From Minisyncoccota bacterium (GTDB lineage Bacteria; Verrucomicrobiota; Lentisphaeria; Oligosphaerales; MVZH01): a stretch of 15,418 bases of DNA. Positions 7,076-13,197 of this stretch are shown here, one piece after another. The notes beneath the pieces were generated by a model. The model was given only the letters and a program-made list of their open reading frames with translations. It was not told the DNA's origin and did no database searches. The stretch covers positions 1 to 15,418 of the forward strand of contig JAIPIM010000056.1 of NCBI GenBank assembly GCA_021734725.1. Reading direction: 5' to 3'. A program made the translations under genes and the position numbers. Within the stretch, counting starts at the first letter, position 1, and the number at the start of each line of letters is the position of its first letter.

Positions 7076-7813
7076 TTACGGTAGGAAAACAATCCGTGTA
7101 AATGTCCGCAATGTTTTCCTCTTCTGTTCCTGCCACACGCCAAGGCTTAATGTGTCTTTCAGCCTCATTAAATTTTCGTCGAACAACGTTAGGGATATCT
7201 CGACAAAAGCTGGCAGTTGATTCGCTTCGTATGGCAGTGCTCCGGTTGCAAAGGCGGAACCATCCGCTTGGTGACAGGTTATAGTGACATCATCAACGCC
7301 CCGTATTACTTCTTGATAATCGCGGGTCGCAGGTGTATTTTGCCAGCCACTACCTGTGTTGCCGAAGAAATCCCACTGTGCATTGTTATCGCCAATGGCT
7401 TGGCGTTGCAGCGTATATTCGTTGGTGCCATTCGTAGAGTGGGCGTAAGTTACCTCACACAACCGTGATTCTTGTGAAGTCGTATCAATATCGGTGGGGC
7501 TAACTATGGTGATTATCTCCGGCATGCTCACGGGATCGTGATTATATATATAGAATGGGATTTCTTCGCCTAATGTATCGGACGCGACAGCATTTTTGAT
7601 ATCTCGGGCTAAAAGCTCCATTGCGATACGGGAATTTTCGTAGATTCTTGTGTTCGAACTGGTCCCCAGCCATGCTCGGCGTGCGGCTCCCGTGAATTGA
7701 AATAGTACACTCATCAGGATTACGAGAACAGCCATGGCCACGAGTAGCTCAACCAGCGTGAAGCACCGTTGTCCTGGACTCTCGTTTATTTGTGATTGTG
7801 TATTTCGTGTCAT
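7076..7813 (-). CDS. GspJ-like minor pseudopilin (prepilin-type protein)
   Basis: Encodes 245 residues. The leader MTRNTQSQINESPGQRC (17 residues) is followed by FTLVELLVAMAVLVILMSVLF, with Glu at +5 (E22). The -1 residue is Cys instead of Gly. After the membrane helix comes FTGAARRAWLGTSSNTRIYENSRIAMELLARDIKNA, the conserved helix of GspJ/PilW proteins, and then a beta-rich domain ending in LSLGVWQEQKRK. GspJ binds GspI and GspK at the pseudopilus tip. It lies third in the cassette, 37 bp after the GspI-like gene and 32 bp before the GspK-like gene. A PilW or Verru_Chthon C-type label is an alternative. Confidence 0.82.
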   Translation of the reverse strand: MTRNTQSQINESPGQRCFTLVELLVAMAVLVILMSVLFQFTGAARRAWLGTSSNTRIYENSRIAMELLARDIKNAVASDTLGEEIPFYIYNHDPVSMPEIITIVSPTDIDTTSQESRLCEVTYAHSTNGTNEYTLQRQAIGDNNAQWDFFGNTGSGWQNTPATRDYQEVIRGVDDVTITCHQADGSAFATGALPYEANQLPAFVEISLTLFDENLMRLKDTLSLGVWQEQKRKTLRTFTRIVFLP

Positions 7814-7850
7814 GTCAGGTGAATCCGTGCTTGTTACTCCGATATACCGG

Positions 7851-8519
7851 TCAGCGTTTGAACAATTCGAGGTGGAAGAGCTTTTTCTCCCGTTCCGTAT
7901 ATGGCGCTGCCGCAGGCCAGCTTATTTCAGCATCTAATGCGGTTGCATATTCGTAGGGCATACTTGTGCTATTTATCACGACTTGGCTCCGCCAGATCAC
8001 CATAATCCCCTCAAAGTCGAGTATGTCGGTACCCGGATCGTACTTCCCGGCGGTACCTCCGTCCTGATCTGAGTATTGAATTATTTTGAACCGGCGTGTT
8101 TGGGTAGTTCCGGCTGTGCCGAATTGGTATAAAGTTTCCCTTTCGTTGAGCGCATCACCCGATGTTTCGATATTAAAATTGTCCCAGTCAACGGCACCAT
8201 CGCTTGGCCGGTTTTCGAGCAGTACGGAATTATCGTCGTTACCAGCAGCACTATCCCAGACATAAGTGGTCCATCCCCCAGGTGCGCGTATGTTGTTTTC
8301 AAGCATGTGTAGCAATTCATCTGCCGCACCAGTGGCGTAGGTAGAAGCCATCGCGTCCCGGCTGGCGTTGGCGCCTACCGGGAAGAGCGCGAGTATACTG
8401 ACTACTCCGATGGCGATGACACCGAGCGCCAGCGTGACTTCAATCATATTAAAGTAGCGGATGCGATGCCGAGACAGATTCGAGGGGATAAAGGCGTGCT
8501 TTTGTGTGCGAGTGTTCAT
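7851..8519 (-). CDS. GspI/PilV-like minor pseudopilin
   Basis: Encodes 222 residues. A 22-residue basic leader ends HRIRY. The next segment, FNMIEVTLALGVIAIGVVSILALFPVG, has Glu at +5 (E27) and the VTLALGV pattern of GspI/PilV and Verru_Chthon B-type proteins. Then comes a helix ANASRDAMASTYATGAADELLHML and a globular domain. GspI seeds the tip complex with GspJ and GspK. The start ATG overlaps the previous gene's stop as ATGA (8516-8519), and AAGG precedes it, so the two genes are translationally coupled. The protein is longer than classical GspI (about 120-130 residues), which supports a Verrucomicrobia-type variant. The -1 residue is Tyr. Confidence 0.8.
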   Translation of the reverse strand: MNTRTQKHAFIPSNLSRHRIRYFNMIEVTLALGVIAIGVVSILALFPVGANASRDAMASTYATGAADELLHMLENNIRAPGGWTTYVWDSAAGNDDNSVLLENRPSDGAVDWDNFNIETSGDALNERETLYQFGTAGTTQTRRFKIIQYSDQDGGTAGKYDPGTDILDFEGIMVIWRSQVVINSTSMPYEYATALDAEISWPAAAPYTEREKKLFHLELFKR

Positions 8520-9193
8520 TCCACCTTAACTCTTCCGGTGAAGGGATTGATATGAATTTCGCGCCAGTTTTTTGCTTCACCTGTTTTCTGGGTAAGCTGG
8601 ATACCCGAGTCATAATAGCCTTGGGCGATGGTGATGACGTGGGTGCTTGAAGCGGCGAGCGCGCCCGTGGGCCGGAAAACTATGGCGCGTGCATCAAGGT
8701 CGTCGTCGGTTCCATCATCGTCGACATCTACTTTAACCTGCATGCTGCAGTTGTCGGTTGGCGATGCCGGTAGAGACGCACCTTCGGCCCTGTCACTTTG
8801 GGTGATCTCGAAGACCACCGCGCCTGTCGGCAGAAATTCCCAGCTGGTGTCTGGAACGGGGGTGTACGTGCCCGTTTCAGTATCCGATTGACAGGCATGT
8901 ATGGCGACCGCCGCGGTATCGTTGGAGAATGTGGTGTCGTCCGGCAGCACAACCGCCACGTACTTGCGGTTGGCAATGGCGTATTGCCGTGCCATACGGA
9001 GCTGTCCGGTCACGGCTCGCACGCCGGCATCGACGCCGGTGCCCACGGTCATTTTATCGAACGCCGGGCCGGCAATGGCCATGAGGATTCCCAATACGAC
9101 CATGACCACCAACAATTCGACCAGTGTGAATCTCGACGCCATCGACGCTCGGCGTCCGCGACTTTTGTCTGCATGGGGAACAGGATTGTTCAT
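8516..9193 (-). CDS. GspH/FimT-like minor pseudopilin
   Basis: Encodes 225 residues. The leader is basic (KSRGRRAS), and FTLVELLVVMVVLGILMAI begins at residue 22 with Glu at +5 (E26). The -1 residue is Arg. Next comes AGVRAVTGQLRMARQYAIANRKYVAVVLP, matching the GspH/FimT pattern of a helix followed by the first beta-strands. The C-terminus has IVFRPTGALA and INPFTGRVKVE, also GspH-like. It heads the four-gene cassette and shares an ATGA overlap with the next gene. A second possible start at 9142 (MASRFTLVE) would leave a very short leader; 9193 is preferred because it keeps the basic leader, but the ribosome-binding site is weak at both. The Verru_Chthon D-type label is an alternative. Confidence 0.83.
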   Translation of the reverse strand: MNNPVPHADKSRGRRASMASRFTLVELLVVMVVLGILMAIAGPAFDKMTVGTGVDAGVRAVTGQLRMARQYAIANRKYVAVVLPDDTTFSNDTAAVAIHACQSDTETGTYTPVPDTSWEFLPTGAVVFEITQSDRAEGASLPASPTDNCSMQVKVDVDDDGTDDDLDARAIVFRPTGALAASSTHVITIAQGYYDSGIQLTQKTGEAKNWREIHINPFTGRVKVE

Positions 9194-9236
9194 GTGAATC
9201 TCGCCATGGCTGAGTCCATATAAATACAGTCGCTCA

Positions 9237-9279
9237 ATATGCCGTGCGTTTAGAATACGTCAAATATAAAGCTACTCAA
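9237..9279 (-). promoter_or_regulatory. Candidate promoters for the pseudopilin cassette
   Basis: On the minus strand TTGAGT (9274-9279), a 16-base spacer and TATTCT (9252-9257) resemble a sigma-70 promoter. An overlapping choice is TTGACG (9259-9264), a 16-base spacer and CATATT (9237-9242). Both lie 44-86 bases before the first gene. The stretch is AT-rich against its surroundings. Confidence 0.35.
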
Positions 9280-9399
9280 CAGATTTGCTCCACACTACGT
9301 ACTTTCCCCCCCCTTTTAACGATAAAGACCCTGACGGCGGGGGAGATGTTGCGTGTCTCGTAGAAAAAGTTTCCGGGTTACGATCAAAAACGCCAAACC

Positions 9400-9459
9400 C
9401 TTTGAGATTTGGAATCTTTGAGATGAAGAAAATCACCTCAAAGACTCAAAGACTCGAAG
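9400..9459. repeat. CTTTGAG / CAAAGACT repeat cluster
   Basis: CTTTGAGAT-like units occur near 9400 and 9417, and CAAAGACT is tandemly duplicated (9439-9446, 9447-9454), followed by CGAAG. TCTTTGAG (9415-9422) pairs with CTCAAAGA (9437-9444), giving a perfect 8-bp stem. AAAGACTCGAAG also occurs on the minus strand near 3798-3809 upstream of the GspG-like gene, so this is a dispersed motif. No believable ORF covers it. Confidence 0.5.
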
Positions 9460-9589
9460 CACTCTCGCGGACAAGAATCGGTGACCGGCTGACGAGAGCG
9501 GGCGACGATTCACCTTCGTCGCGGACGTGCGGTGTGTCGGCACAGTATTGCGGTCCTCTCGGGCCGCATAGACTCACGAGCGATTATGC

Positions 9590-9621
9590 TGGCGGCACGG
9601 AGGCCCTTCCCACATGTGGGA
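9590..9621. repeat. GGAGGCC repeat with 14-bp palindrome
   Basis: GGCGGCACGGAGGCC is followed by TCCCACATGTGGGA (9608-9621), a perfect 14-bp palindrome. Another small hairpin follows at 9733-9751 (GGCGG with CCGCC). The rest of the 9194-9930 gap holds only repeat-like and low-quality reading frames; I see no gene in it. Confidence 0.4.
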
Positions 9622-9870
9622 CAATCTCATCGCGGTATGGGTGTAGGGGAGTGTGTGAGTATGGGGTTACATCACACCGCACACGCACGAGTATCGCGGT
9701 TTTCCCGGCTCGGGATTTACCGACACAACACGGGCGGCCCGGAGAACCGCCATACTGACCGCCCACGCACACGGACGCCTCCATCCACACCCCACATCCG
9801 GTACCAGCGTGGCCAGATCCTATGCCAAAAGGACGGGTAGGCCTATACTCGCATCAGACTGTTTGGTTTA

Positions 9871-9899
9871 TTGTAAAGGGTATGTATATTGCGTATAGA
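9871..9899 (+). promoter_or_regulatory. Candidate sigma-70 promoter for the H-X9-DG prepilin
   Basis: TTGTAA (9871-9876), a 17-base spacer and TATAGA (9894-9899) match the sigma-70 pattern well. They sit in an AT-rich stretch about 30 bases upstream of the start codon. Confidence 0.5.
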
Positions 9900-9919
9900 A
9901 CGTATATAAAAGGTATGTC

Positions 9920-9925
9920 GGGAGG
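9920..9925 (+). promoter_or_regulatory. Ribosome-binding site of the H-X9-DG prepilin
   Basis: GGGAGG lies five bases before the ATG at 9931 and fixes that start. Confidence 0.7.
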
Positions 9926-9930
9926 CTGTC

Positions 9931-10626
9931 ATGCGCAGGAGACACTTTACGTTGCTCGAGTTGCTGGTTGTTGTTGCGGTGATCGCGGTTTTGAGTGCCT
10001 TGCTGGTACCGGGTCTGGTGGCGGCGAGAGAGCGCGCAAGAGGGGTGTTGTGCACCAGTAATCTCCGGCAGGTGGGGGTTTTGATCACCATGTATGCCGG
10101 TGACAACGACGATTGTTCGATGCCGGCTGACTTTGGCGGTGCGATTGACAGCTGGATCAACTTTGCCTGCGCCGAGTTGAATGCTTCACCGGCCATGTTT
10201 GCCTGTCCCGCCATGAAACCCGATGAATGTTTCGACCCTTACGGAGGGAATATCGCGCCTTATAACGCGGTGACCGAGGCCTCGTATGTGATGAACACGG
10301 TACGTCGCGGTCAGTGGACCGGGGCGGTGCTGGGTGGGAACCCAGCCTTGTGTTGCGGATTCGGGGATGGGACCGCCGAGGTTGTTCATTTCGGGGAAGT
10401 TGGCCGACCGCACAAAAAGATTATGGTGGTTGACGCCTTGCAGGGTATCACATCACAGGATGCCAGGGGCATCGTTTATTTTCTTGAAACAGACCACGGC
10501 CCCATTCCCGACGACCGTGACGTGGGAATTCATCACAGTGGCGGCTACAACGCCTTGTACGGTGACGGTCATGTCAAGCATATGGGGCAGAGCAATGCCG
10601 AACAATGGGCGGCGGTACAGCACTGA
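9931..10626 (+). CDS. Prepilin-type protein with H-X9-DG motif (DUF1559-like)
   Basis: Encodes 231 residues. A very short leader MRRRH is followed by FTLLELLVVVAVIAVLSALLVPGL, with Glu at +5 (E10) and His at -1. Residues about 31-50 (ARERARGVLCTSNLRQVGVLI) form the conserved helix with C41, typical of the large prepilin families of Planctomycetes and Lentisphaerae. The C-terminus contains HSGGYNALYGDG, a perfect H-X9-DG processing-associated motif. These proteins occur in many copies per genome and are thought to be exported pseudopilin-like surface or secretion proteins of unknown substrate. It is divergent from the minor pseudopilin cassette across a 737-bp gap and has a good ribosome-binding site and candidate promoter. 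It appears monocistronic. Confidence 0.9.
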   Translation: MRRRHFTLLELLVVVAVIAVLSALLVPGLVAARERARGVLCTSNLRQVGVLITMYAGDNDDCSMPADFGGAIDSWINFACAELNASPAMFACPAMKPDECFDPYGGNIAPYNAVTEASYVMNTVRRGQWTGAVLGGNPALCCGFGDGTAEVVHFGEVGRPHKKIMVVDALQGITSQDARGIVYFLETDHGPIPDDRDVGIHHSGGYNALYGDGHVKHMGQSNAEQWAAVQH

Positions 10627-10790
10627 CGGGGACATGCCTTTCCCCTTCCGCCATCTTTAACGGTGACCGACCACGGATGCCGATTACGGCCGACGGTCCA
10701 CCGCGACTATCCGCCGGAAACCGACCCCCTCAGTCCGACAGGCTGCCAGTATGTTTTTTTACACAAGCATCCCATGGGATCGATCAGAGC

Positions 10791-10814
10791 GAAAGATTAC
10801 GGGAAAGATTACGG
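10791..10814 (+). repeat. 12-bp perfect tandem duplication
   Basis: GAAAGATTACGG occurs twice head to tail (10791-10802, 10803-10814) in the gene-free stretch after the H-X9-DG gene. 10627-10910 otherwise shows no gene or RNA that I can support. Confidence 0.7.
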
Positions 10815-10910
10815 TAGAAACACTTCAAAACCGTACTTTTTGGAGTGGACTCAAAATTCAACATGTTTCCACTCGCAATCCTGGTCGTTTTACAGAAAAC
10901 CGAGAAGAAC

Positions 10911-11040
10911 CGTTTTCGCAATTTTTGTTCTTGGTTCGTGGTTCCTGGTTCCTGGTGCGTGGTTTTGAACTGAGAACGAAGCACCACGAACCACGAACCA
11001 CGAGCGACCCGCGCGAAGGGTATTTCGCAGGAGTCTATTG
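10911..11040 (+). repeat. Dispersed repeat, copy A
   Basis: Contains GTTCCTGGTTCCTGGTGCGT (10941-10960), GGTTTTGAACT, AGAACGAAG, ACCACGAAC and a terminal hairpin GCGAA (11013-11017) with TTCGC (11024-11028), then GAGTCTATTG. The reverse complement of 11721-11821 matches almost base for base across the central 50 bp and shares the TTTTCGCAATTT left end and the hairpin right end. Copy A carries two small insertions relative to copy B. Internally it is an imperfect inverted repeat of CGTGGTTC and GAACCACG. Confidence 0.8.
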
Positions 11041-11066
11041 ACATTGAACCTCTCGTTGATTATCTT
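11038..11066 (+). promoter_or_regulatory. Candidate sigma-70 promoter for pdaD
   Basis: TTGACA (11038-11043) is a perfect -35 box, followed by a 17-base spacer and TATCTT (11061-11066, four of six to consensus). The first three bases of the -35 are the last three of repeat copy A. Transcription would begin near 11073, leaving a leader of about 84 bases. Confidence 0.55.
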
Positions 11067-11141
11067 CTTCAGGCGCGTGGGACGAGGCACTTGGCGCACG
11101 CTTTGCGATGTCTGTATGTTGTGCCACAATAAATTGAATAC

Positions 11142-11148
11142 AAAGGAG
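11142..11148 (+). promoter_or_regulatory. Ribosome-binding site supporting the pdaD TTG start
   Basis: AAAGGAG lies eight bases before TTG at 11157. The first ATG (11181, residue 9) has no such site, so the TTG start is preferred. Confidence 0.7.
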
Positions 11149-11156
11149 ATACGACG

Positions 11157-11714
11157 TTGGAGAGTCTGACCCCGAAACACATGTTTTTTACCAAGGGTGT
11201 GGGATTTCATCGAAATAAACTGCAAAGTTTCGAGCTTGCCTTGCGTGATGCCGGCGTCGAGAAATGCAACTTGGTGCAAGTATCGAGCATTTTTCCTCCT
11301 GATTGTAAGATTGTGTCGCGAGACGTTGGCGAGCAGGAGTTGAAGGCTGGGCAAATCACGTTCGTCGTGATGGCTCGTGAAAGCACCGACGAGCCGCATC
11401 GTCAGCTGTGTGCCGCGATCGGGTTGGCGCGTCCGAAGAACAAAACTCAATACGGCTACATCAGTGAGCATCACGGGTTTGGGCAGACCATGAAGCAGGC
11501 GGCCGATTTTGCCGAGGACCTGGCTGCCACGATGTTGGGATCTACGCTGGGTATTGAAGTGGATCCCGACGCGGCGTGGGATGAACGGAAAAAGGTGTAC
11601 AAGGTGGGGGCCAACCGTCAGTTTGTCAGTCGCAGTATTGCTCAGACGACACGCGGTCACAAAGACGGGCTCTGGACAACCGTGGTGGCGATGGCGGTTA
11701 TGCTGCTGCATTAG
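11157..11714 (+). CDS. pdaD: Pyruvoyl-dependent arginine decarboxylase
   Basis: Encodes 185 residues, within the family range. It converts arginine to agmatine and CO2, the entry step of polyamine synthesis. The proenzyme cleaves itself between two serines to form beta and alpha chains, with a pyruvoyl group made from the second serine. The cleavage site is clear: NLVQVSSIFPP with S43/S44. YGYISEHHG (99-107) supplies the conserved Glu (E104) expected to act as proton donor. DPDAAWDERKK (136-146) matches the family C-terminal segment. The start is TTG at 11157, chosen for its ribosome-binding site. A candidate promoter lies at 11038-11066. A deoxyhypusine-synthase-like gene follows after 150 bp on the same strand, pointing to a two-gene polyamine unit. 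The gene is bracketed by inverted copies A and B of a dispersed repeat. All catalytic residues are present. Confidence 0.92.
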   Translation: MESLTPKHMFFTKGVGFHRNKLQSFELALRDAGVEKCNLVQVSSIFPPDCKIVSRDVGEQELKAGQITFVVMARESTDEPHRQLCAAIGLARPKNKTQYGYISEHHGFGQTMKQAADFAEDLAATMLGSTLGIEVDPDAAWDERKKVYKVGANRQFVSRSIAQTTRGHKDGLWTTVVAMAVMLLH

Positions 11715-11720
11715 CCTGCA

Positions 11721-11821
11721 ACAGACTCTTGCGAAACAGCCTTCGCCGAGTTGTTCGTGGTTCTTCGTTCTTAGTTCAAAACCACGCACCAGGAACCAGG
11801 AACTGAAATTGCGAAAAAACG
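11721..11821 (-). repeat. Dispersed repeat, copy B (inverted relative to copy A)
   Basis: Reverse complement of copy A over about 100 bases. It includes the hairpin GCGAA (11731-11735) with TTCGC (11742-11746), six bases into the element and just after the pdaD stop. It fills most of the pdaD to DHS-like gap and could stop or stabilise the pdaD transcript. Confidence 0.8.
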
Positions 11822-11864
11822 ACATTTCGTAATTTTCCATAGTCTCCAAAATAAAGAGCATACC

Positions 11865-12929
11865 ATGAACCATTCTTCCATGTTCGAGGGGGCGCCGGAT
11901 ATTGTGCCGCCGCGGTTGGGAACGGATGCCGGCATTGAAGATTTAATGACGCTTTATGGGCAGACCTCGTTCGAGGCGCGCAATGTCTATCGCGGCGCCC
12001 GTCTCTACCAGCGCATGATCGATGAGGGCGATACCATTTGGCTGGGGATTGCCGGCGCCGGTGTGGCGGGCGGCATGGGGGGTATGATCGTTTCGCTTAT
12101 CGAAGCCGGTTTCATCGACGTCATCTGTTCGACCGGCGCCCAGGTTTATCACGACCTTCACTTTGCGTTCGGGTTGCCGGTAAAAGCGATATCTCCCTAT
12201 ATGAACGACGACGATTTGAGGCGGCACGGTGATACGCGTATCTACGATATCGGGATTCGCGAGCGGGAAACACTGGAAGCACAAGACGAATTGATCCGGC
12301 AATTTGTGAAGGAACGCCATTCGCTGCTGTGCGGGAAGTCGCTGTCGACGTGGGAGTTCAATCACCAACTGGGGCTGTGGGTTGCCGAGACCGCGCCGTA
12401 TCCCGAGCGCAGTTTCACGGTAGCGGCGGCCCGGGCCGGCATTCCCCTTTTCTGGGATTCCCTGAGCAATCATTCCATTGCCATGAACCTCATTCGAACG
12501 GACAGGGAAGGGTATCCGGTCCAGTTATCTCCTCAGAGCGATATTGTCGATTCCGCGGCGGTCGCGTATGCTGCCGGCGGCACGGGCTTTGTCGAGCTGG
12601 GCGGCGGCGGCCCCAAGAATTTCATTCAGCAAACGGGGCCGACGATCAGCCAGATACTGCACCTTGATTTTGCGGGGGCGGATCGTGGGTTGCAGATTGG
12701 GACGGCGGTCGAGCGCGAGGGCAGTCTTTCCAGTTGCACATTCGGTGAAGCCGTAACCTGGGGGAAGTATCGTTCCGCGGACATGGAGAAGCTTGTGCAG
12801 ATATGGGGGGAGTACAGCATCGTTTTTCCGTTGCTGGCTGCCTACGTCCGAAAAGTCTGCGAACCCCGTCCGTCGAAACGTCTCGTGGATGGTATGGGAC
12901 GCATGAGGGAGGGCTTGTTGGCGGTGTGA
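11865..12929 (+). CDS. Deoxyhypusine-synthase-like NAD-dependent enzyme, probable polyamine aminobutyl transferase
   Basis: Encodes 354 residues, close to eukaryotic DHS (about 369). The family uses NAD to take a 4-aminobutyl group from a polyamine and pass it to an amine via an enzyme lysine imine. The family fold is clear: TIWLGIAGAGVAGGMGGMI (57-75), ICSTGAQVYHDLH (87-99), SFTVAAARAGIPLFWDSL (183-200), then FVELGGGGPKNF (242-253) with the expected catalytic Lys K251, and EAVTWGKYR plus SIVFPLLAAYV (295-328). Where true DHS has a TDGSxGDM-type motif this protein has SNHSIAMN, so substrate binding differs. Bacteria lack eIF5A, and bacterial DHS-like proteins have been linked to homospermidine synthesis. 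The adjacent pdaD supports a polyamine role. The exact product is not known from sequence. The start has only a weak AAAGAG site. Confidence 0.85.
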   Translation: MNHSSMFEGAPDIVPPRLGTDAGIEDLMTLYGQTSFEARNVYRGARLYQRMIDEGDTIWLGIAGAGVAGGMGGMIVSLIEAGFIDVICSTGAQVYHDLHFAFGLPVKAISPYMNDDDLRRHGDTRIYDIGIRERETLEAQDELIRQFVKERHSLLCGKSLSTWEFNHQLGLWVAETAPYPERSFTVAAARAGIPLFWDSLSNHSIAMNLIRTDREGYPVQLSPQSDIVDSAAVAYAAGGTGFVELGGGGPKNFIQQTGPTISQILHLDFAGADRGLQIGTAVEREGSLSSCTFGEAVTWGKYRSADMEKLVQIWGEYSIVFPLLAAYVRKVCEPRPSKRLVDGMGRMREGLLAV

Positions 12930-12997
12930 AGTCCGGCAGGTCGCGGGACTCAGCTCGTGCGATGCGTCACACCGTGCGGGACACCATGCCGGAACGC

Positions 12998-13036
12998 CAC
13001 AACCACGAACGACTCGCGCGGAGGCTATTTCGCAAG
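12998..13036 (+). repeat. Dispersed repeat, partial copy C
   Basis: Same orientation as copy A but only the right end is kept: AACCACGAACGAC, then the hairpin GCGGA (13018-13022) with TTCGC (13029-13033), then GCAAG. It lies downstream of the DHS-like gene. The 12930-13197 gap holds no convincing gene. Confidence 0.65.
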
Positions 13037-13127
13037 GCATGCTAAGGTTTACCCGCCTCAGGAGGGCATGGACTCCAACAAGCGCCGCCCCCGCAACTGG
13101 CGGTTTACCTTGATTTCTCACGATGGG

Positions 13128-13156
13128 TTGACATTCGGCGGGGGGCCTAATACCTT
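13128..13156 (+). promoter_or_regulatory. Candidate promoter for the MFS transporter
   Basis: TTGACA (13128-13133) is a perfect -35, with 17 bases to TACCTT (13151-13156), a weak -10. A nearby TAATAC offers a poorer spacing. The start codon is at 13198. Confidence 0.35.
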
Positions 13157-13197
13157 TGCGCGGGTCGCTTGTGAACAATAGTGGTGGGAATTAAGCC

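Noticed and set aside
9285..9758. 157-codon plus-strand frame in the divergent gap
   Set aside because: It translates repeat sequence, shows no domain or signal peptide and has no ribosome-binding site.
10890..11873. Long 327-codon open frame on the minus strand, antisense to pdaD
   Set aside because: Its ends translate the dispersed repeats A and B, and its middle is the shadow of pdaD, whose catalytic motifs are clear on the plus strand.
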